From: Prevotella sp.
Lineage (GTDB): Bacteria; Bacteroidota; Bacteroidia; Bacteroidales; Bacteroidaceae
Direction of reading: 5' to 3'
DNA length: 64,000 nt
Assembly: GCA_017442825.1 (NCBI GenBank)
Contig: JAFRYZ010000041.1
Coordinates: 124,001-188,000, forward strand
Shown here one piece after another: positions 56,937 to 64,000 of the stretch. The number at the start of each line of letters is the position of its first letter. Position 1 is the first letter of the stretch. The notes below the pieces were generated by a model. It was not told the DNA's origin. It worked only from the letters and a program-made list of their open reading frames with translations, and searched no databases. The position numbers and the translations under genes were made by a program.

Positions 56937-57815
56937 ATGAAAGCATTTGTATTCCCTGGTCAGGGTGCTCAGTTCGTAGGAATGGGCAAGGACCTTTACG
57001 AGAACAACGCATTGGCAAAGGAACTGTTCGACAAAGCGAACGAGGTTCTTGGTTTTAAGATTACCGATATCATGTTTGACGGAACGGCTGAAGAGCTGAA
57101 GCAGACGAAGGTGACACAGCCTGCGGTATTCCTGCACAGCGTCATCAGCGCGCTCTGCATGGGCGACGCCTTCCAACCCGACATGGTTGCTGGCCACTCT
57201 TTGGGCGAATTTTCGGCATTGGTTGCAGCAGGAGCTTTAAATTTTGAAGACGGTCTGAAACTCGTTCATGCTCGTGCGCTGGCGATGCAGAAAGCCTGCG
57301 AGAAGGCTGCGGGTACGATGGCTGCTATCATTGGACTGCCCGACGAGAAGGTGGAGGAAATCTGTGAGAGCATCGACGGCGTTGTCGTTGCTGCCAACTA
57401 CAACTGTCCGGGTCAGCTGGTTATCTCCGGTGAGGTGGATGCTGTCAACGCTGCCTGCGAGAAGATGAAGGAAGCGGGTGCCAAGCGTGCCCTACCCCTC
57501 CCCGTCAGCGGTGCGTTCCACTCTCCGCTGATGCAGCCTGCCAAGGATGAACTGCAGGCAGCCATCGAGACCACCGAGTTCTCCGTTCCAAAATGCCCCG
57601 TCTATCAGAATGTTGACGCGAAGCCGCATACCGATGCTGCTGAAATCAAGGCGAACCTCATTGCTCAGCTCACCAGCAGCGTACGTTGGACGAAGAGTGT
57701 ACAGAATATGGTGGCTGACGGTGCCGACGACTTCACCGAGTGCGGACCAGGCAAGGCTCTGCAAGGTATGATTGGTCGCATAGCCAAAGGCGTTGCAGCG
57801 CACGGAATTGAATAA
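56937..57815 (+). CDS. fabD: Malonyl CoA-acyl carrier protein transacylase
   Basis: A 292-residue enzyme that loads malonyl groups onto ACP for fatty acid synthesis. The start FVFPGQGAQFVGMGKDLY, the nucleophile Ser in AGHSLGEFSAL, the Arg/His regions and the SGAFHSPLM motif are all present. No other fab genes are close by. GH13 amylase follows by 23 bp. Confidence 0.96.
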   Translation: MKAFVFPGQGAQFVGMGKDLYENNALAKELFDKANEVLGFKITDIMFDGTAEELKQTKVTQPAVFLHSVISALCMGDAFQPDMVAGHSLGEFSALVAAGALNFEDGLKLVHARALAMQKACEKAAGTMAAIIGLPDEKVEEICESIDGVVVAANYNCPGQLVISGEVDAVNAACEKMKEAGAKRALPLPVSGAFHSPLMQPAKDELQAAIETTEFSVPKCPVYQNVDAKPHTDAAEIKANLIAQLTSSVRWTKSVQNMVADGADDFTECGPGKALQGMIGRIAKGVAAHGIE

Positions 57816-57838
57816 TGCGTAATGCGTAATTAGTTACC

Positions 57839-59509
57839 ATGAAACCAATTATCTATCAAGTTTTCACACGCTTGTTTGGCAATAAGAACACGACGTGCAA
57901 AGAAAATGGAAGCTACGAGGAGAACGGCTGTGGAAAGATGAACGACTTCGACGAGAAGACGTTGAACCACATCAAGGAAATGGGCGTAACGCACGTGTGG
58001 TACACAGGCATCATCCGCCATGCCTCACAAACCGACTATTCTTCTTACGGCATTCCCACTCAGCATGTGGAGGTAGTTAAAGGAAAGGCTGGTTCACCCT
58101 ATGCCATTACCGACTACTACGACATAGATCCCGATTTGGCTGTGGACGTAGATAAGCGTATGGAAGAGTTCGAAGCACTTATCCAGCGCACCCACAAAGC
58201 AGGATTGAAGGTCATCATGGATTTCGTTCCCAACCATGTGGCTCGTGAGTATCACTCAGTTTGTAAACCGAAGGGCGTGAAAGACCTGGGCGAACTGGAC
58301 GACACCACAAAACATTTCGACCCGCAGAACAATTTCTACTATCTGTGGGGACAGCCCCTAGACATCAGTTCTATCCATCATGCAGCCTCAGGCGAAAAGG
58401 AAGGACGCTATCAGGAAAAGCCAGCCAAAGCCACAGGCAACGATCAATTCTCGAACCATCCGAACCAAAACGACTGGTACGAGACGGTGAAGCTGAACTA
58501 TGGCATTGACTATTGCGATGCCGGTGGTCGCTCCGAACACTTCTACCCCATTCCCGACACCTGGCTCAAGATGACTGACATTCTGCTGTTCTGGGCACGC
58601 AAGGGCATCGACGGTTTCCGCTGCGACATGGCAGAAATGGTACCGGCAGCCTTTTGGCATTGGGCTACCGACAAAGTTAAATTCGCCTATCCCGACATCA
58701 AGTTCATCGGCGAAGTCTATAACCCAGCCGAATACCGCAACTATATCCATGCCGGTTTCGACTGGCTCTACGACAAAGTAGGCATGTACGACTGCATTCG
58801 CGATGTCATCTGCGGACGGCGTCGCACAGGCGACATCACCTACAAATGGCAAGAGACCGACGACATTCGCGAACACATGCTCTACTTCCTGGAGAATCAC
58901 GACGAGCAGCGCATCGCCAGCGACTTTTTTGCTGGCGAAGGTATAAAGGCTTTCCCTGGTCTTATCGTGAGTGTGCTGATGCAGACCAATCCGTTCATGA
59001 TCTATGCTGGAGAGGAGTTCGGCGAACGCGGCATGGACAAGGAGGGTTTCAGCGGAAAAGACGGCAGAACCACCATCTTTGACTATTGGTGTGTTGACAG
59101 CATCCGCCGCGGCTTCTTCGACCGCAAGCAGATGACTGCCGAGGCAAAACAGCTGGAGGGTCTATATAAATATGTGTTGAATCTCGCCAATGCAGAAAAA
59201 GCCCTTCGCGAGGGCGATTTTTTCGACCTGATGTATATGAACCAGCACATTGCCGACAAGCAGTATGCCTTCATGCGGCAGGCAGACAATGAGAACATGC
59301 TTATTATCGTCAACTTTGCTGGCGAGCCCGTTACGTGCGACATCGTGATTCCACAGCATGCCATCGACTATTTTGGTATTCAGAAACGCGACTACGAGGT
59401 GCTCGACTTGTTATCGAACGAGCGTTTCCAGACAGGAGTCTATGGCGAGCATGCCATCAAAATTGATATAGCACCTTATGCCGCACGTATCTTTAAGATG
59501 AAGCTGTAA
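57839..59509 (+). CDS. GH13 alpha-amylase family enzyme
   Basis: A 556-residue cytoplasmic-type glycosidase with no signal peptide. The conserved regions are DFVPNHV (region I), GIDGFRCDMAEM with the nucleophile Asp (region II), KFIGEVYN with the acid/base Glu (region III) and FLENHDEQRIA with the transition-state Asp (region IV). An N-terminal domain of about 30 residues precedes the barrel. It likely cleaves maltodextrin inside the cell. Exact specificity is unknown. Confidence 0.92.
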   Translation: MKPIIYQVFTRLFGNKNTTCKENGSYEENGCGKMNDFDEKTLNHIKEMGVTHVWYTGIIRHASQTDYSSYGIPTQHVEVVKGKAGSPYAITDYYDIDPDLAVDVDKRMEEFEALIQRTHKAGLKVIMDFVPNHVAREYHSVCKPKGVKDLGELDDTTKHFDPQNNFYYLWGQPLDISSIHHAASGEKEGRYQEKPAKATGNDQFSNHPNQNDWYETVKLNYGIDYCDAGGRSEHFYPIPDTWLKMTDILLFWARKGIDGFRCDMAEMVPAAFWHWATDKVKFAYPDIKFIGEVYNPAEYRNYIHAGFDWLYDKVGMYDCIRDVICGRRRTGDITYKWQETDDIREHMLYFLENHDEQRIASDFFAGEGIKAFPGLIVSVLMQTNPFMIYAGEEFGERGMDKEGFSGKDGRTTIFDYWCVDSIRRGFFDRKQMTAEAKQLEGLYKYVLNLANAEKALREGDFFDLMYMNQHIADKQYAFMRQADNENMLIIVNFAGEPVTCDIVIPQHAIDYFGIQKRDYEVLDLLSNERFQTGVYGEHAIKIDIAPYAARIFKMKL

Positions 59510-59546
59510 AGACCCTCCCCTGCCCCTCCCTGTTAAGGGAGGGAGA

Positions 59547-60062
59547 ATGAAGAATATGGCAGAAGAATATATATTAAACGACCATAACAAAGAGGAGTTT
59601 CCGCCCGCACATACGGCGGAACACCTCTTGAACCAGTTGATGATGAGAATGTTCGGATGCGAGCGTTCCAATAACGCACATGTGGAGCGCAAGAAAAGCA
59701 AAATCAGCTACATTCTCGACCATAAGCCCGACCGCAAGGAAGAGAGGGAGATAGAGCAGAGCATGAACGAGCTGATAGCTGAAGACCTTCCCGTAACTTT
59801 CGACTTCGTGACGAGGGCAGAACTGGAGGGCATGGTCATGGAGGCCGATTCCGACAGTCCTGATGCCAGGATATCTCTCGACCGATTGCCTGACGATGCC
59901 TCGGAGACCATCCGGCTGGTGCGTATCGGCAACTACGATGTCTGTCCATGCATCGGCAAGCATGTTCGCAGCACCTCGCAGATAGGACGTTTTGAGATGC
60001 TCGGAACCAACTGGGACAACGATAAACATTCGTTCCGCATACGCTATAAGGTTATCCTGTAA
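59547..60062 (+). CDS. AlaX-like alanyl-tRNA editing protein
   Basis: A 171-residue protein with the second-additional-domain fold of ThrRS/AlaRS. The zinc ligands are visible: HTAEH near residues 23-27 (HxxxH) and CPCIGKH near 131-137 (CxxxH). AlaX proteins remove serine or glycine mischarged on tRNA-Ala. A pyrimidine/purine palindrome (CTCCCTGTTAAGGGAG) lies between it and the GH13 gene. ATG 59556 is an alternative start. Confidence 0.85.
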   Translation: MKNMAEEYILNDHNKEEFPPAHTAEHLLNQLMMRMFGCERSNNAHVERKKSKISYILDHKPDRKEEREIEQSMNELIAEDLPVTFDFVTRAELEGMVMEADSDSPDARISLDRLPDDASETIRLVRIGNYDVCPCIGKHVRSTSQIGRFEMLGTNWDNDKHSFRIRYKVIL

Positions 60063-60093
60063 CCTGGAAACTAGGCGCTACAATACATATGAT

Positions 60094-60315
60094 TTGGAGA
60101 AGGTAACAAGGCCTATACTGACCATTACCGGTGCCGACCCGATGGGTGAAACCGGAGTACAGGCGGACGTCAACACGATGTCGGCTTTGGGTTGTCATGC
60201 TATGACAGCAGTGACAAGCATCACCGCCCAAACCACACTGGGCATTCAAGAATTCTATGACGTACCTGCACATATTGTGGCAGGTCAGATAGAAGCCGTG
60301 ATGAACGACGTGCAG
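60094..60315 (+). pseudogene. N-terminal fragment of thiD
   Basis: After the AlaX stop the frame reads PILTITGADPMGETGVQADV, NTMSALGCHAMTAVTSITAQ and AHIVAGQIEAVMNDVQ. This is the first third of hydroxymethylpyrimidine (phosphate) kinase, about 75 of 270 residues. The match ends near 60315 just before a terminator. No ATG precedes it in frame (TTG at 60094). It appears to be a truncated remnant. Confidence 0.75.
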
Positions 60316-60327
60316 CAAGAGAGAAAC

Positions 60328-60366
60328 AAAAGGAGTTCAAACCGTTTTTGGTTGAACTCCTTTTTG
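60328..60366. terminator. Bidirectional terminator between thiD fragment and rng
   Basis: A long stem pairs AAAAGGAGTTCAA with TTGAACTCCTTTT, with a T-run on one side and an A-run on the other. It can stop both convergent transcripts. Confidence 0.85.
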
Positions 60367-60369
60367 TTT

Positions 60370-61944
60370 TTAGTGATTATCGTTTTCCTCTTTCATGTCG
60401 ATGAAGTGCCGTTCCGAGTCGTAGAACTCATATTGCAACATGGCTAACTTCTGTGAGGGAACGATACGCACTCCGATGCCGTATTTGATTTGCCATTTTC
60501 GTTTCAGGCTAATAAAGCCCTGGTTGATGTATGCAGCAACATACGGATGGACGTGCAGGTAGAATTTTCTGATGCCAATCTTGTTGACCAGGTTATCAAT
60601 TTTCCTCTCCAGTTGGTCGGTGAAAAGAATGCTTGCCTTGATCTTTCCACTTCCGAAACACGTCGGGCACTCTTCCTCTACATTGATATCGACAGCAGGT
60701 CGTACGCGCTGTCGTGTGATTTGCATCAGTCCGAACTTAGACAGCGGCAGGATGTTGTGGCGGGCACGGTCGTTCTTCATGTTCTCGCACATGCGCTCGT
60801 AGAGCAGCTGGCGGTCTTCCGCCAGATTCATGTCGATGAAGTCGACGACGATGATGCCTCCCATGTCGCGCAATCTGAGTTGCCTTGCCAGTTCGTCGGC
60901 AGCGCCCAGGTTGGCTTCCAGTGCGTTTTGTTCCTGTCCGTTCTCCTTCTTGGTTCGTGTACCGCTGTTCACGTCCACCACGTGCATGGCCTCGGTATGT
61001 TCGATGATGAGGTAGGCTCCATGTTTGTAGTTGACGGTCTTGCCGAACCCCGACTTGAGTTGTTTTGTCACGTCGAAGGCATCGAAGATAGGCACCTTAC
61101 CGTCGTACTTCTTCACTATGCCCGCCTTTTCAGGGGCTATTAGAGAGACATAGTGCTTGATGGCTGTGCAGATCTCGTCGTCGTTGATGTAGATGTTCTC
61201 GTAGGTAGGATTAAACAAGTCGCGCATCATGGCGACCGCCCTACCCTTTTCTTCGAAGACGAGCTGTGGCAGTTGTTGTGCTTTCTGCACCTTGGTAATG
61301 AGTTCGTCCCATCGTTTCAGCAAGACTTTCATTTCAGCGTCGAGTTCCGCCACCCTTTTTCCTTCCGCCACCGTTCTTACGATGACGCCGAAGTTTTTTG
61401 GTGTGATGCTCCGTATGAGCTGTTTGAGTCGAGCTCTCTCGGCGCTGCTTTTGATTTTAGAGGAAACAGAGACTTTATCGTCGAATGGTATGAGCACCAG
61501 GTAGCGTCCTGCGAGCGACAGTTCTGCCGTGAGTCGCGGTCCCTTGGTGGATATGGGTTCTTTAACGATTTGTACCAACACCTCTTGTCCGGGCGTCAAT
61601 ACGTGTTGCACGCTGCCTTCCTTCTCGGTGTTGGGCAGTCGTGAAGCCTTAGTAATGGGATAAAGTCTCTTTCTGTCGCTTCTTACCTGTTTCAGGTATT
61701 TTGCAAAGGAGTTGAATTGATTTCCCAAGTCAAGATAATGCAGAAAGGCATCGCGCTCATAACCTACATCTACGAAACAGGCGTTGAGCCCTGGCATGAG
61801 TTTTTTGACTTTTGCCAAGTAGATGTTGCCGACGGAAAAAGAAGCCTCTCTCGGTTCCTTCTGGTATTCGACCACTTTTTTGTCTTCCAGAAGTGCGATG
61901 GAAATCTCTTTCTGTCCTACGTCGATGATTACTTCGCTCGTCAT
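60370..61944 (-). CDS. rng: Ribonuclease G/E family endoribonuclease
   Basis: A 524-residue RNase E/G enzyme that cuts single-stranded A/U-rich RNA, acting in mRNA decay and rRNA maturation. It has an S1-like N-terminus (VGNIYLAKVKKLMPGLNACF), the catalytic DFIDMNLAED with Mg-binding Asp, and the Zn-link CPTCFGSGK. Length matches RNase G plus some extension. The 29-residue basic protein and hup lie upstream on the same strand. Confidence 0.94.
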   Translation of the reverse strand: MTSEVIIDVGQKEISIALLEDKKVVEYQKEPREASFSVGNIYLAKVKKLMPGLNACFVDVGYERDAFLHYLDLGNQFNSFAKYLKQVRSDRKRLYPITKASRLPNTEKEGSVQHVLTPGQEVLVQIVKEPISTKGPRLTAELSLAGRYLVLIPFDDKVSVSSKIKSSAERARLKQLIRSITPKNFGVIVRTVAEGKRVAELDAEMKVLLKRWDELITKVQKAQQLPQLVFEEKGRAVAMMRDLFNPTYENIYINDDEICTAIKHYVSLIAPEKAGIVKKYDGKVPIFDAFDVTKQLKSGFGKTVNYKHGAYLIIEHTEAMHVVDVNSGTRTKKENGQEQNALEANLGAADELARQLRLRDMGGIIVVDFIDMNLAEDRQLLYERMCENMKNDRARHNILPLSKFGLMQITRQRVRPAVDINVEEECPTCFGSGKIKASILFTDQLERKIDNLVNKIGIRKFYLHVHPYVAAYINQGFISLKRKWQIKYGIGVRIVPSQKLAMLQYEFYDSERHFIDMKEENDNH

Positions 61945-62061
61945 GCTCTGTATTACTTGTTGGTTTTTTCAGCGATTAGGGATTAAGGTATTGAAAAAAC
62001 TCCGTGTTTCCACCTTTCTTCCACACCCTAATCCCTAATCTTTTTCGAACGACCTTAGCCC

Positions 62062-62151
62062 TTACTTGCTCTTGTGTCTGTTCTTTCTCAGTCTCTTCTT
62101 ACGCTTATGCGTGGCCATCTTGTGACCTTTCTTTTTCTTTCCGTTTGGCAT
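62062..62151 (-). CDS. 29-residue basic protein conserved in Bacteroidales
   Basis: The ORF reads MPNGKKKKGHKMA, THKRKKRLRKNRHKSK; 17 of 29 residues are Lys, Arg or His. Its place between hup and rng is one I recall from other Bacteroidales, though I cannot check this. Such composition suggests an rRNA-bound ribosomal small protein; this is inference. No track or motif identifies it. Confidence 0.75.
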   Translation of the reverse strand: MPNGKKKKGHKMATHKRKKRLRKNRHKSK

Positions 62152-62227
62152 ATTAAAAATGTTTTATTTGTGATATATAATTTATTGTGTATTCTTTGTT
62201 GTCAGGGCTGTTGTGCCTCTCGCCTCC

Positions 62228-62506
62228 TTACTCACCCTTCACCTGGTTAATGAACGTTCTTGCCGGTTTGAATGTCGGGAAGTCATGTGCGGGTATGATG
62301 ATGGTCGTATTCTTTGAGATATTACGAGCCGTTTTCTCTGCACGACGCTTGAGAATGAAGCTACCAAAACCGCGCAAGTAGATGTTTTCCTTTTCGGCAA
62401 GACTATCTTTAATGGCTTCCATAAAAGATTCGACCACTGCCGTTACGTCTTTTTTTGTTATGCCGGTGTTTTCGACAATCTCATTGATAATATCAGCCTT
62501 TGTCAT
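62228..62506 (-). CDS. hup: HU family DNA-binding protein
   Basis: A 92-residue nucleoid protein of normal HU length. The start TKADIINEIVENTGITKKDV, then ENIYLRGFGSFILKRRAEKT (turn into the beta-arm) and IIPAHDFPTFKPARTFINQV (Pro at the arm tip, C-terminal helix). It bends DNA without strong sequence choice. Confidence 0.95.
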   Translation of the reverse strand: MTKADIINEIVENTGITKKDVTAVVESFMEAIKDSLAEKENIYLRGFGSFILKRRAEKTARNISKNTTIIIPAHDFPTFKPARTFINQVKGE

Positions 62507-62642
62507 TGTTGTAGTATTTAAAAGTTGTTATATGGTATTGTGATTAAATTCTAACGGGTTGCAAAGGTAGTGGTTTTTAAGAAGATACGAAAACATATTG
62601 CGGTTTTTTTTCAAAATCTTTTGAATTGTCTTCAGTTTGCAC

Positions 62643-62655
62643 TACCTTTGCAGGC
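62643..62655 (+). promoter_or_regulatory. -7 box immediately before coaW
   Basis: TACCTTTG at 62643-62650 ends 5 nt before the ATG, so the mRNA is predicted to be leaderless. Confidence 0.65.
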
Positions 62656-63486
62656 ATGAAAACGGTAATAGGTATAGATGTAGGCATTTCTACTACAAAG
62701 ATTGTTGGTATTCGTTCAGGTAAAGTTATTTCTCCCTTGCGCATCCGTGCCACCGACCCGGTGACCTCGCTCTATGGTGCCTTCGGCAAATATCTCTACG
62801 ACAACAAGATAGAGCTGTCCGACGTAGCGCAGGTGATGCTGACCGGTGTCGGCTCCGCCTATATCGACAAACCCGTCTACGGCTTGCCTACTACCCATGC
62901 TGAGGAGTTTCTTGCCGATGGCTGGGGTGCTCGTTTCGAGAGTGAGCTCGACCGCATGATGGTGGTGAGCATGGGCACTGGGACGTCTATCGTTCGTTGC
63001 GACGGCGGTGACATCCGTCACATCGGCGGCATCGGCATCGGCGGCGGCACGCTGACCGGTCTTTCGCGCCTGTTGCTGAAAACCGATGATGTGCACCAGA
63101 TAGCCTCTTTGGCCACGAGGGGCGACATCAGCCACATCAACCTTCTCATCGGCGACATCAGTGCCAAACCCCTGCCCGGTCTGCCTATGGACGCCACTGC
63201 ATCGCTCTTTGCTGCGGCACAAGCCAATGCCTCTCGCGAGGATATCGCTCTGGGACTCATCTGCATGGTGTTGCAGGCCGTAGGCTCAGCCGCCATCTTG
63301 AGTGCGCTCGACAGCGGCATCAAGGATTTTGTGCTGATAGGCAACCTGACACTTCTGCCGCAGTGCAAGGAAGTATTCCCGATGATGGAACAGCTTTACG
63401 GCGTCCGCTTCATCATTCCCAAATACTCAGAATACTGCACCGCCATCGGTGCAGCCCTCTGCTACGAGCACTATAAAATAAGGTAA
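62656..63486 (+). CDS. coaW: Type II pantothenate kinase
   Basis: A 276-residue ASKHA-fold kinase that phosphorylates pantothenate, the first step of CoA synthesis. Visible motifs are the phosphate-1 loop GIDVGISTTK near residues 6-15, the Glu in THAEEFLADG, SMGTGTSIV as phosphate 2 and GGIGIGGGTLTGL. Type II enzymes are not inhibited by CoA in some bacteria. ATG 62656 is chosen; the upstream frame runs through the promoter. Confidence 0.88.
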   Translation: MKTVIGIDVGISTTKIVGIRSGKVISPLRIRATDPVTSLYGAFGKYLYDNKIELSDVAQVMLTGVGSAYIDKPVYGLPTTHAEEFLADGWGARFESELDRMMVVSMGTGTSIVRCDGGDIRHIGGIGIGGGTLTGLSRLLLKTDDVHQIASLATRGDISHINLLIGDISAKPLPGLPMDATASLFAAAQANASREDIALGLICMVLQAVGSAAILSALDSGIKDFVLIGNLTLLPQCKEVFPMMEQLYGVRFIIPKYSEYCTAIGAALCYEHYKIR

Positions 63487-63530
63487 AAGATAACATTTCA
63501 GCATCACAAGCACTAAAAAACGAATAGAAC

Positions 63531-64000
63531 ATGGGTGGTTTTTTTGGAACAATCTCCGTAAAGGAATGCGCCAGCGATTTATTCTACGGCACTGACTATC
63601 AGTCGCATTTAGGAACAAAGCGCGCAGGTCTCGTCACATTCGATCCCGAACTGGGTTTCAACCGTTCAATCCACAGTCTGGAGCGCAACTATTTCCGTTC
63701 GCGCTTCGAGGACGAGCTTACTAACTTCAAGGGCAACCAAGGCATTGGCGTCATCAGCGACACCGAGCCGCAGCCCATCATCGTGAATTCTCATCTAGGT
63801 CGCTATGCCGTTGTCACGGTGGCAAAAATCAACAACATGCCCGAGATAGCCGCGGAGTTGTTGGAGCAACGCATCCACTTCAGCGAGCAGAGCGCCAACA
63901 AGATCAACCAGACCGAGCTGGTGGCGCTGCTCATCAACATGGGCAAGACCTTTGTTGATGGCATCAACAACGTCTATAAGCGCATCAAGGGCTCGTGCTC
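63531..64000 (+). CDS. PurF-like amidophosphoribosyltransferase homologue (partial)
   Basis: The first 156 residues of a class II glutamine amidotransferase-domain protein, cut by the window edge. The Ntn-hydrolase pattern is clear (FYGTDYQSHLGTKRAGL, GNQGIGVISD), as in PurF. The start MGGFFG has Gly at position 2, where active PurF has the nucleophile Cys. So the glutaminase function should be absent or altered. It may be a paralogue with another role. The start ATG lies 44 nt after the coaW stop. Confidence 0.75.
   Translation, partial: MGGFFGTISVKECASDLFYGTDYQSHLGTKRAGLVTFDPELGFNRSIHSLERNYFRSRFEDELTNFKGNQGIGVISDTEPQPIIVNSHLGRYAVVTVAKINNMPEIAAELLEQRIHFSEQSANKINQTELVALLINMGKTFVDGINNVYKRIKGSC

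Overview
The window looks like chromosomal DNA of a Bacteroidales bacterium, most likely Prevotellaceae. Supporting signs are Bacteroidetes promoters (a TTTG box about 19-20 bp before TAnnTTTG), near absence of Shine-Dalgarno sequences, an insertion-bearing Rho, DUF3078/DUF4738/DUF1846-type genes, a Prevotella-style GH3 enzyme with a PA14 insert, and a smalltalk/HU/VirE-type accessory island. No tRNA, rRNA, CRISPR array or intact insertion sequence was seen.

Layout. 0-8 kb: lipoprotein start, uxaC (uronate isomerase), ansA, engB, uup, rho. 8-15 kb: outer-membrane barrel, TPR protein, periplasmic binding lipoprotein, radA, DUF3078 protein. 15-26 kb: yidC, DUF1846, S9 peptidase, MFS, zinc-ribbon membrane protein, AspT-family and TSUP transporters, YoeB-like toxin-antitoxin pair. 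26-32 kb: exonuclease remnant, GH3 enzyme, DUF4738 lipoprotein, rfbC, HU-SPOR protein. 32-43 kb: FHA protein, ABC-F protein, grpE-dnaJ, folC, galM-galK, RlpA-like protein, tkt, rpiB. 43-51 kb: an operon for a DapA-family aldolase, a sodium symporter and FucI; a ParE-like toxin-antitoxin pair; mrp; rpsF-rpsR-rplI. 51.1-56.7 kb: accessory island. 56.9-64 kb: fabD, GH13 amylase, AlaX-like editing protein, thiD fragment, rng, a 29-residue basic protein, hup, coaW, and the start of a PurF homologue.

The accessory island lies between rplI and fabD. It holds a smalltalk peptide, an HU-like protein, a secreted WG-repeat protein, a fragment resembling a REP-associated transposase joined to a 5'-truncated VirE-N/DUF3987 primase-helicase, and a DUF5675 protein. 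G/C-rich palindromes lie between its genes and inside two of its coding regions. It also carries an inverted repeat made of 8-bp iterons around an AT-rich core. The same architecture, with different iteron sequences, occurs without genes at 7.8-8.05 kb and 26.40-26.56 kb. These three loci look like one class of element, and this is the strongest candidate in the window for something undescribed.

Three other repeat classes stand out. About 75-bp imperfect palindromes that carry the promoter -7 box sit at three divergent promoters and before fabD. Degenerate repeats with a period near 9 nt lie at operon junctions and apparently inside radA, uup and grpE. AATTGACAATT/AATTATG-type short repeats sit before several starts. 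Four genes appear to be transcribed as leaderless mRNAs.
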